Source: Scatosoma sp045533485 (GTDB taxonomy: Bacteria > Bacillota > Clostridia > Christensenellales > Borkfalkiaceae). From it: a stretch of 26,052 nucleotides of DNA. The stretch is taken from NCBI GenBank assembly GCA_045533485.1, contig JAZSHX010000011.1, positions 1 to 26,052 on the forward strand. The letters are read 5' to 3'. Below, one piece after another: positions 1 through 5,464 of this stretch. The first letter of the stretch is position 1, and each line of letters starts with the position of its first letter. A program made the position numbers and the translations under genes. Under the pieces are notes generated by a model. That model was not told where the DNA came from, ran no database searches, and saw nothing but the letters and a program-made list of their open reading frames with translations.

Positions 1-1210
1 GGTAGCCGTTGGCACACAGCACACGTTGATGGATGCACAAGGACTTGAAGTTCCTTCCGGTAAGCAGTTTAAGGCTTGGGCTATTGGCGGTCTTGGAGGC
101 GAACAGAAGCAGCCCGGGGAAGAAATTACCATCACGGAAGAAACTTATATCTACGCTATTTGGGAAGATATTCCCGTGGTCAAGTATAATGTATCCTTCA
201 ATGCAAACGGCGGTTCAGGCACTATGCTTGACGAAACCGAGCAGCTTGGTGGATATGTTCTCCCCGAATGCGAATTTACCGCACCGACAGGCAAGCAGTT
301 TAAGTGTTGGGCTGAAGGCAGTGCATCGGGTCAGCAATACTCCGTTGGCTATGAATATGACGTTACCGCTAACGTGACCTTCTACGCTGTTTGGGAAGAT
401 ATTCCCGTAAACAATTTCACTATTAACGCAACCGCAGGTGCTAACGGCACAATTTCTCCTTCGGGCGAAGTTACCGTAGCAGAGGGTGAAGATAAAACCT
501 TCACGATCACAGCCAACAGCGGTTATCACATCAAGGACGTTAAGGTTAACGGATCAAGCGTAGGCGCTGTATCTACCTACACATTTAACGACGTGGCAGC
601 TAATGCAACCATTACCGTTGAATTTGAGCTTGACACCGTTCCTCACGTATGCAATCCCACACTTGTTCCCGAAGATGAGCCGGATTGCACTACCGCAGGC
701 AAGAGCGCATATTACCATTGCGAATGCGGAAAGAACTACGAGGATGCACAAGGCAATACCGAAATAGCTAACCTTGAAACTTGGGGTATTCTCAACGCTC
801 TTAACCACGAAGCAAAGGACACTTGGTCGTCCGATGCAGACAACCATTGGAAAGAGTGTGCAAGATGCAGCGGTCAGCAGCTTGAAAAGGCAGCTCATAC
901 GGATGGCGATAACAACGGCAAGTGCGATATTTGCGAATATCAGATGACTAACGGTGGCGACAATACCGAAACTCCCGATAATCCTGATAATCCTAATGAC
1001 ACTCCCGATAATCCTAATAATACGCCCGACAACCCGAATAACACTCCCGATGATCCTACCGACGATAAGGACGGACTCGGCGCAGGCGCGATTGTCGGCA
1101 TCGTGATTGGCTCTGTTGCCGTAGCAGGCGTAGGTGGCTTTGCTCTCGTTTGGTTCGTTATCAAGAAAAAGAGTTTTGCTGACCTTATTGCAATCTTCAA
1201 GAAGAAATAA
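1..1210 (+). CDS. Cell-surface repeat protein with C-terminal membrane anchor (5' truncated by window)
   Basis: The reading frame is open from base 2, so the true start lies outside the window and this is only the C-terminal part. Seen: two copies of an InlB B-type (Listeria-Bacteroides) repeat, each with a GKQFK.W core and ending in an AIWEDIP/AVWEDIP motif (about 26-180 and 185-405); a second repeat type around NGTISPSG (about 415-635); two Cys-rich stretches with HCECGK and CDICEY (about 640-945); a Thr-Pro-Asp-Asn linker; then a hydrophobic segment (about 1079-1160) followed by a Lys-rich cytoplasmic tail. These repeats are typical of large extracellular adhesin-like proteins of Firmicutes. 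No LPXTG is seen, so anchoring is probably by the transmembrane segment. A terminator follows directly. The ligand is unknown. Confidence 0.85.
   Translation, partial: VAVGTQHTLMDAQGLEVPSGKQFKAWAIGGLGGEQKQPGEEITITEETYIYAIWEDIPVVKYNVSFNANGGSGTMLDETEQLGGYVLPECEFTAPTGKQFKCWAEGSASGQQYSVGYEYDVTANVTFYAVWEDIPVNNFTINATAGANGTISPSGEVTVAEGEDKTFTITANSGYHIKDVKVNGSSVGAVSTYTFNDVAANATITVEFELDTVPHVCNPTLVPEDEPDCTTAGKSAYYHCECGKNYEDAQGNTEIANLETWGILNALNHEAKDTWSSDADNHWKECARCSGQQLEKAAHTDGDNNGKCDICEYQMTNGGDNTETPDNPDNPNDTPDNPNNTPDNPNNTPDDPTDDKDGLGAGAIVGIVIGSVAVAGVGGFALVWFVIKKKSFADLIAIFKKK
971..1063 (+). repeat. Short tandem repeat encoding TPDNPNN-type linker
   Basis: About four imperfect 21-30 base units encode a Thr-Pro-Asp-Asn-Pro-Asn linker between the extracellular domains and the transmembrane segment. 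Copies differ mainly at third codon positions, which suggests selection on the protein rather than recent slippage. Confidence 0.7.
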
Positions 1211-1231
1211 ATCAAACTAAATAAAACCTAT

Positions 1232-1267
1232 AAACGGTGGATGGAAACGTCCACCGTTTCCTTTTTT
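1232..1267 (+). terminator. Rho-independent terminator of the surface protein gene
   Basis: AAACGGTGGA pairs with TCCACCGTTT; two more pairs (one G-U) close a GAAA tetraloop. CC and six T residues follow. It lies 21 bases after the stop codon. Confidence 0.9.
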
Positions 1268-1320
1268 GACGAAAAAATAAAAATTTTTCAAAAAAATTTA
1301 AAAAATACACAAACAAATGT

Positions 1321-1349
1321 TTGACTTTTGTTGAAAAAGGGTATATAAT
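1321..1349 (+). promoter_or_regulatory. Sigma-A promoter of a candidate small RNA
   Basis: TTGACT at 1321-1326, a 17-base spacer and TATAAT at 1344-1349. Transcription should begin near 1356. No ribosome site with a start codon follows, so the product appears to be an RNA. Confidence 0.8.
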
Positions 1350-1355
1350 AGGTGT

Positions 1356-1537
1356 ACGCTGAGAAATTAGCGGTATTTTACAACTGAATAGAATACGTTA
1401 AACAGGTCTGGCGGAGATGAAGTATCCGCAGCGGTGACGATCCCTGATTAGTTTGGTATAGTTTTGATATTGGCTTAAAAAATATCCCGTGGCGCACTAC
1501 GAATAACTTTATGTTACTCGGAGTGCGTCTTTTTTTA
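1356..1537 (+). ncRNA. Structured small RNA of about 180 nt, family not recognised (6S-like rod possible)
   Basis: The unit is bounded by a good promoter and a terminator. Pairings read by eye: AACT (1382-1385) with AGTT (1460-1463), CAGG (1403-1406) with CCTG (1443-1446), and GCGGA (1411-1415) with TCCGC (1425-1429) closing a 9-base loop. Together these make a long imperfect rod with an 11-base 3'-side bulge. A second hairpin is GATAT/ATATC (1466-1486). The last hairpin (1493-1532) is an imperfect 15-pair stem followed by seven T residues. Length and rod shape recall 6S RNA, but I cannot confirm its conserved bubble. I see no signal recognition particle RNA tetraloop core and no tmRNA features. 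Confidence 0.5.
1493..1537 (+). terminator. Terminator ending the first small RNA
   Basis: CGCACT..CGA..TAAC pairs with GTTA.TCG.AGTGCG over 15 positions with two mismatches and a short TTTAT-type loop, followed by a T tract at 1531-1536. Confidence 0.8.
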
Positions 1538-1689
1538 TTTTCATTTCCGTTTTTAATGAAAAAATGGTGAAAATTTTTGAAAATGTGAGCCAAACGGCAA
1601 AAAAAATGTTCTCTTATATGGTGTGGGGATATTCAATACGCCAAAAAATGTCTAGGACAAAATTCGTCGTAGTCGGCTTAAAAAAGACT

Positions 1690-1698
1690 TGTTATAAT
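1690..1698 (+). promoter_or_regulatory. Extended -10 promoter of the second small RNA
   Basis: TGT-TATAAT (TG at 1690-1691, hexamer 1693-1698) is a good extended -10. No convincing -35 lies 16-18 bases upstream. Transcription would start near 1705. Confidence 0.5.
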
Positions 1699-1704
1699 AA
1701 TTTC

Positions 1705-1820
1705 GCTTCTAAAACGCAAGTCGGCGCGTCCAAGTCGGCAAAGCGTTTAGAATAAATAAAAAATTTTATGAAAGGAGGTAAACTACCGCGGTATAATTTT
1801 GCTATGCCGCGGTAGTTTTT
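1705..1820 (+). ncRNA. Candidate 115-nt small RNA with repeated AAGTCGGC loop motif
   Basis: The 5' hairpin pairs TTCTAAAACGC with GCGTTTAGAA (one bulged A). Its loop contains AAGTCGGC twice, about 15 bases apart. A single-stranded A/T-rich stretch with AAAGGAGG (1771-1778) follows, then a very strong terminator stem. Repeated loop motifs and an exposed GGAGG are plausible pairing sites for targets or for ribosomal RNA. A 15-codon frame from ATG 1768 lacks a ribosome site, so I treat this as RNA. Function unknown. Confidence 0.45.
1781..1820 (+). terminator. Strong terminator of the second small RNA
   Basis: AACTACCGCGGTATA (1781-1795) pairs with TATGCCGCGGTAGTT (1803-1817): 15 pairs including one G-U, a 7-base loop, then T5, AA and a longer T run. 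Confidence 0.9.
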
Positions 1821-1963
1821 TAATTTTTTTTTGATTAGGTGGCTTAAAAAACAAGGAAATTATAAAAAAATGCAACGTAAATTAGTGGAAACTGTTCCCC
1901 TCCTTAAGTAATTTGTCGAAAAATCCGTCATAATAGAATTAGTTCCCTATGAGGAGTAATTCT

Positions 1964-2422
1964 ATGTATCAGGAAAGATTTTCAAAAAGACTGAGAGAAA
2001 TAATGGATTGGGAAGATATGAGCGCGCGATCACTTTCCAAAATAATCCATGCGGACAGGAAAGGCGTGCGCGGCTGGCTGCAAGGAAACCATTTTCCGCG
2101 TTGGGATACAGTGATAAAAATTGCCGATTATTTTCACGTAAGCATTGATTTTTTAGTGGGTATGGAAGATGATGAGATTGCGTATACGGGTACGTTCAAG
2201 ACGGTAACGGTAGAAGAAGCAAAAGAAAAATTTTTAAGCTCTCTAAAAACATTTATGCAACAAAACCATTTGACGATATATGCAGTTGCTAAGGGCGCAA
2301 AGGTAGGGCAAAAGCCGGTTAAAAATTGGCTGGTCAAAGGAAGCATGCCCGAGATGATGACAATCATTAGATTGTCGCAATTAATGAACCGTTCGATTGA
2401 CAGTTTATTTGGCAGAAGATAA
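1964..2422 (+). CDS. Transcriptional regulator with two tandem HTH (XRE) domains
   Basis: The 152-residue product holds two Cro/CI-type helix-turn-helix domains, about residues 3-62 and 88-152. Each ends with the usual XRE hallmark (VSIDFLVG and RSIDSLFG). Two DNA-binding units in one chain suggest binding to paired half-sites without a separate dimerisation domain. I chose ATG 1964 because GAGGAG at 1951-1956 is 7 bases upstream; the earlier in-frame ATG at 1949 overlaps that site. A CATAAT -10 lies at 1929-1934. The gene is 18 bases before an ECF-like sigma factor, so the two are probably co-transcribed and this protein may control the cluster. Confidence 0.85.
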   Translation: MYQERFSKRLREIMDWEDMSARSLSKIIHADRKGVRGWLQGNHFPRWDTVIKIADYFHVSIDFLVGMEDDEIAYTGTFKTVTVEEAKEKFLSSLKTFMQQNHLTIYAVAKGAKVGQKPVKNWLVKGSMPEMMTIIRLSQLMNRSIDSLFGRR

Positions 2423-2440
2423 CGTAAAAGAGGGATTACG

Positions 2441-2974
2441 ATGGACGAAAAGGATAACGCGCGTTTAGGGTTGCTGATTATGGAACTCGCGCGTGGAAAT
2501 TGTGCGGTTTTGGAAGAAATAGCTCAATTCATTGAAAAAATTTTATATGCCATCGGGAACACTTATTTCAAAAACAAAGCGGACGTTGAAGACGCTATAC
2601 AAAATTTATACATAAAGTTATACCATAAAGCGTCGCGATTTCGTAAAAACAGCAATGCGTGCTCTTGGATAATCAAGTTATATACAAATCTTATAAAATC
2701 ACATTTAAGGAAATATAAACGGGACGCCAAGCATATAGGCGAGATGGAAGTTTTTGAAAAAGAACGTGCCGTTATGGATGAACGGTATATAGAAAATCAT
2801 GTATTTTTGACGGAAATTTTGTCAAGCTTGACGAAATACGAAAGAGAACTGGTGCAATGGTATTATTGGTGCGGATTTTCTATTCGTGAAGTTGCGGAGA
2901 AGATGCATAAAAGTAAAGGTTCGATTGAGAATGATTTGAAGAAATTAAAAGAAAAAATAGAACGCGAAAAATAA
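2441..2974 (+). CDS. ECF-like sigma-70 family RNA polymerase sigma factor
   Basis: The 177-residue protein has the ECF layout. Region 2 is about residues 28-95, with the helix DVEDAIQNLYIKLY followed by W76 and an Arg/Lys-rich end. After a short linker, region 4 is about 125-174, with LTKYERELVQ and the HTH EVAEKMHKSKGSIENDL. Such factors direct RNA polymerase to a small regulon and are usually held by an anti-sigma factor. No classical zinc anti-sigma factor is adjacent; the single-pass membrane protein at 4240-4959 is the nearest candidate by topology. The ribosome site is AGAGGGA before ATG 2441. Its target promoters are unknown. Phage-like sigma relatives are an alternative family assignment. 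Confidence 0.85.
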   Translation: MDEKDNARLGLLIMELARGNCAVLEEIAQFIEKILYAIGNTYFKNKADVEDAIQNLYIKLYHKASRFRKNSNACSWIIKLYTNLIKSHLRKYKRDAKHIGEMEVFEKERAVMDERYIENHVFLTEILSSLTKYERELVQWYYWCGFSIREVAEKMHKSKGSIENDLKKLKEKIEREK

Positions 2975-3019
2975 TAGATTGTAACAGTATGAAATTTGCC
3001 GTTTTTTGTCGAACGTTGG

Positions 3020-3028
3020 TGCTATAAT
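3020..3028 (+). promoter_or_regulatory. Extended -10 promoter for the small acidic protein and downstream genes
   Basis: TGC-TATAAT with the hexamer at 3023-3028, 32 bases before ATG 3061. There is no good -35 at 17 bases, but TTTTTTGTCGAA sits just upstream, a motif that recurs before other -10 boxes in this window. Confidence 0.6.
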
Positions 3029-3060
3029 AGGAAGCAGATAACGTTAAGAAAGGCGGTACT

Positions 3061-3297
3061 ATGCAACAATTACAAGCGGAACAAGTGTTAGAATATTTGA
3101 TTGATCTATTAATCTTTTATCTCAATGAACTTACAGATATCGACGGCAACGAATTTGCTTGCGGTGAACAAAGCGCATACATTGAGTGTTTGGAAATTAT
3201 TCAACGTTGGGAATACGCGGAAGAATACGGGCTGAATTTTGATATTGAAGAAAAATTTCCACTTATTGAAAAAAGTTTAGGACAAATGCTTTCTTAA
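3061..3297 (+). CDS. Small acidic protein of unknown function
   Basis: This 78-residue protein is acidic and appears all-helical. Its notable stretch is CGEQSAYIECLEIIQRWEYA near the middle (about residues 36-55), followed by a terminal segment ending FPLIEKSLGQ. It has no signal peptide or membrane segment, so it is expected in the cytoplasm. The ribosome site AAGGCGG is well placed before ATG 3061, and an extended -10 promoter lies upstream. It precedes the secreted C39-like protein by 41 bases and is likely in its operon. I do not recognise a function; a small regulatory or adaptor role is conceivable but unsupported. Confidence 0.75.
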   Translation: MQQLQAEQVLEYLIDLLIFYLNELTDIDGNEFACGEQSAYIECLEIIQRWEYAEEYGLNFDIEEKFPLIEKSLGQMLS

Positions 3298-3338
3298 AAA
3301 CGTTATCTATATACAAAACTTTTTAAGGAGGCATTATT

Positions 3339-4220
3339 ATGAATGCAAACAAAGCAACTTTTTTACACAAATTTGCGGCATTGGCGATGGGATCGCTTTT
3401 GTTGCTTGGACAAGCCCCTGCGATTGGCGCGTCGGCAAGTACGGAAGTGGATACGTATGAAAATCCCACGCTGTATTATGACGACGGCGACACGCTGTTT
3501 CACGGCTACGGCAATATGGTAGATGCAGATTATTACATATATTGCGACGAAGTGCGGACGCTTTCCGCAAAAGGGTATAATTATGCGCCTACGTATGGAA
3601 ACGGTATTGGCTTGACAAACGCATGTGGGGCAATCAGCGGAACGAACGTCGTGGCGTATTACGATAGATTTTATCCAAACTTGATTCCCGATTTCGAACC
3701 GGGTATGATTAGTTACGGCGTATATATGTATTTTCCCGATATGATGTGGGAAGCAACGGAAAACGTGCTTACCAGTTTGTATAACTTGATGCAAATTCCC
3801 ACGGTGGGCGGCACGACGGCGGCGAATTTTAGAAGCGGTTTGGCAAGCTATATGAACAGCCACGGATACAGCGCCACCTATTCGTCTTTCCAAGGTACGG
3901 AAACGATGCCCAACTTAACCACACTTGGCAACGCGATAGACGCAGGCAAGGTGGGCGTAATTATGTGTAGCGCATATAATTTTATTTATGGGATTAACGA
4001 ATCTTCCGATAAAGTATACGTTGTAAAGCAAAATTCTACTACTGGGCACATAATGATGGTATACGGTTATAAAACAATGGGCTTTTATAGCAACGGTGTA
4101 CAAGTAGCACAAAAAACTTTCTTGCTGGTAAGCAGCGGATACAGCACCGCAGAGCAAGGATATATGGAATTAAACGATTTTTCGGATATTGACGAAGCGT
4201 GGATTGTCAACGTTTCATAA
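3339..4220 (+). CDS. Secreted C39-like (papain-fold) cysteine peptidase-like protein
   Basis: Residues 1-33 form a signal peptide (Lys-containing start, hydrophobic core, Ala-Ser-Ala end), so the protein is exported. The body resembles the C39-like peptidase family. A candidate nucleophile is Cys96 in the motif NACGAISGTNVVAYYDR, the usual pattern of Cys at the head of a helix ending YYDR. A candidate general base is His237 in TGHIMMVYGY, and an acidic or Asn residue near 279-285 (NDFSDIDEAWIV) may complete the site. The substrate is unknown: secreted members may process peptides or trim surface proteins, and some are inactive binders. A strong AAGGAGG site precedes ATG 3339. The downstream membrane protein gene starts 19 bases later, which suggests one operon. 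Confidence 0.75.
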   Translation: MNANKATFLHKFAALAMGSLLLLGQAPAIGASASTEVDTYENPTLYYDDGDTLFHGYGNMVDADYYIYCDEVRTLSAKGYNYAPTYGNGIGLTNACGAISGTNVVAYYDRFYPNLIPDFEPGMISYGVYMYFPDMMWEATENVLTSLYNLMQIPTVGGTTAANFRSGLASYMNSHGYSATYSSFQGTETMPNLTTLGNAIDAGKVGVIMCSAYNFIYGINESSDKVYVVKQNSTTGHIMMVYGYKTMGFYSNGVQVAQKTFLLVSSGYSTAEQGYMELNDFSDIDEAWIVNVS

Positions 4221-4239
4221 ATAATGGTTAGGAGTGTAT

Positions 4240-4959
4240 ATGGGCAAAAATAAATGGGAAAAATTGACGGAATTGCCTGAAGAATATCAGGTAAATCCCG
4301 ATTTGGCGCGCAATGCCATACAAGCCATTCAGCAAGAGCAAGCGCAAAAGGCGCAAAAGCAAAGCTGGTGGAAATTGCACTGGAAAAAAATGGTATACGG
4401 CGTAGTCGCCTGTGCGGTTTGCGTGGGTATATTTGTTCCCGTTTACAACGCTTACATTCGGCCTGCTCCCATTTTGTCTTCTTCGTCGTCTTCGCCGATA
4501 ACGCCGCCCCCCGTATATTATGCGGATGAAAAGGTAATAACGGAAAAGATACAAGACGTAAACGCTTTTTTGGCGGAAAAACAACTTACAATCCATTATT
4601 TTTCCACCCCTATGACCACTTCGCATGTTGGTATCATTGCGGAAACGCAAGCATTTGCTTATTTATATCAACAGTTGGTATATATGGATACAATGGGATT
4701 TGAGAATATCGGGTTATACGCGATTGCCTTACCCAACTCGGAATTTGAATTTGAAAAAAACTATAACGATATACAAAATAGTGTTGTGTATGACAATTTG
4801 ACTATTATTTACGGTCAAAAAACAAGTGGCGTAGATAATAGTATAGTTCTTGCCAAATTCACCTACGATAACGTGCGGTATTATTTGGAAATTCAAACGA
4901 CGGGGCAAGCGGAAGCGAAGGTGTTACAATACGTGCAGCTGCTGTTGCAGGGCGAATAA
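4240..4959 (+). CDS. Single-pass membrane protein, possible anti-sigma or sensor partner
   Basis: The 239-residue protein has a charged, Gln-rich N-terminal region of about 50 residues with no signal-peptide character, one transmembrane helix at about 51-72, a Ser/Pro stalk (about 77-92), and an outside domain of about 150 residues. This N-in/C-out layout is the one used by membrane anti-sigma factors, and an ECF-like sigma factor lies in the same cluster, but no zinc-binding HxxxCxxC motif is present, so the role is inferred only from topology and neighbourhood. I chose ATG 4240 because TAGGAG at 4229-4234 is 5 bases upstream; an upstream in-frame GTG overlaps that site. A terminator follows at 4993. 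Confidence 0.7.
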   Translation: MGKNKWEKLTELPEEYQVNPDLARNAIQAIQQEQAQKAQKQSWWKLHWKKMVYGVVACAVCVGIFVPVYNAYIRPAPILSSSSSSPITPPPVYYADEKVITEKIQDVNAFLAEKQLTIHYFSTPMTTSHVGIIAETQAFAYLYQQLVYMDTMGFENIGLYAIALPNSEFEFEKNYNDIQNSVVYDNLTIIYGQKTSGVDNSIVLAKFTYDNVRYYLEIQTTGQAEAKVLQYVQLLLQGE

Positions 4960-4992
4960 AAACAATAAGATAAATATAAAACAGTGTGTATC

Positions 4993-5015
4993 ACAGCGAT
5001 ATGCGCTGTTTTTTT
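4993..5015 (+). terminator. Terminator after the membrane protein gene
   Basis: ACAGCG (4993-4998) pairs with CGCTGT (5004-5009) around a 5-base loop, followed by a T tract to 5015. It separates the next small gene unless readthrough occurs. Confidence 0.75.
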
Positions 5016-5042
5016 ATGTAAAAAACAAGGAGAAAAATAAAA

Positions 5043-5357
5043 ATGCAAACACATAAAATTGAAAAACAAATTATATCTTTATATCAAAAAAGCAAAAGCA
5101 AATTTTCGACTGTGGAAATGGAACAGGCAAAACAAACGGTCAATGCAATTAGGCAAGCGTTTCGATTGTTGGACATTTTTACCAACGACAGCCACGCCGA
5201 CATAATCGAACGTATTTATTTTACGCGGTTGAATATTGTCAAAATCGGCGTTCGCGCCGCGGCATTTCGCGTGTTTATGCCCGAGCGTACTTTATATAAG
5301 TATCGTCAAAAATATTGCGCAATCATACAAGAGATATTAAAACAAAATAATTTATGA
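5043..5357 (+). CDS. Small protein with a sigma-region-4/ArpU-like helix-turn-helix
   Basis: The 104-residue basic protein starts at ATG 5043 behind AAGGAG. Its C-terminal half (about 55-100) reads like a sigma-70 region 4 HTH: a helix with IIERIYFTRL, a second helix around IGVRAAAFRVFM, then a recognition-like helix around PERTLYKYRQKYCAIIQEIL. Phage late-transcription regulators of the ArpU type and stand-alone region-4 proteins look like this. The N-terminal half is Lys/Gln-rich and helical. It follows a terminator by 28 bases, so it depends on readthrough or on a promoter I cannot identify. Function is inferred as DNA binding; the target is unknown. Confidence 0.6.
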   Translation: MQTHKIEKQIISLYQKSKSKFSTVEMEQAKQTVNAIRQAFRLLDIFTNDSHADIIERIYFTRLNIVKIGVRAAAFRVFMPERTLYKYRQKYCAIIQEILKQNNL

Positions 5358-5402
5358 TATACGAGCGCGTTTGCGCAATAGCATACGCGTTGATATAAAT
5401 AC

Positions 5403-5432
5403 TATGCGCCCCAAAAGCTTTTGGGGCGCATA
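5403..5432. terminator. Perfect 30-base palindrome between convergent genes
   Basis: TATGCGCCCCAAAAG is followed directly by its reverse complement. It sits between a plus-strand gene ending at 5357 and a minus-strand gene ending at 5465, so it probably stops both transcripts or protects both 3' ends. Neither side has a proper U tract, so classical termination is uncertain. Confidence 0.6.
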
Positions 5433-5464
5433 CAATACGTTTATAGATAGATATTCGTTATACG

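Larger units (their letters stand above)
1211..1963. other. Gene-free region holding two candidate small-RNA units
   Basis: I see no convincing protein gene here. A 63-codon open frame at 1564-1755 has no ribosome site and runs across a promoter-like -10 and an RNA hairpin. The region holds the first gene's terminator, a promoter-RNA-terminator unit (1321-1537), a second -10-RNA-terminator unit (1690-1820), and the AT-rich promoter region of the next regulator (about 1900-1963). Confidence 0.7.

Noticed and set aside
1356..1537. Signal recognition particle RNA, tmRNA or RNase P RNA
   Set aside because: Lacks the SRP apical GGAA/AGCAG core and the tRNA-like ends of tmRNA, and is too short for RNase P RNA.
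1564..1755. 63-codon open frame on the plus strand
   Set aside because: No ribosome site, Lys-rich low-quality sequence, and it runs over the extended -10 and hairpin of the second small RNA.
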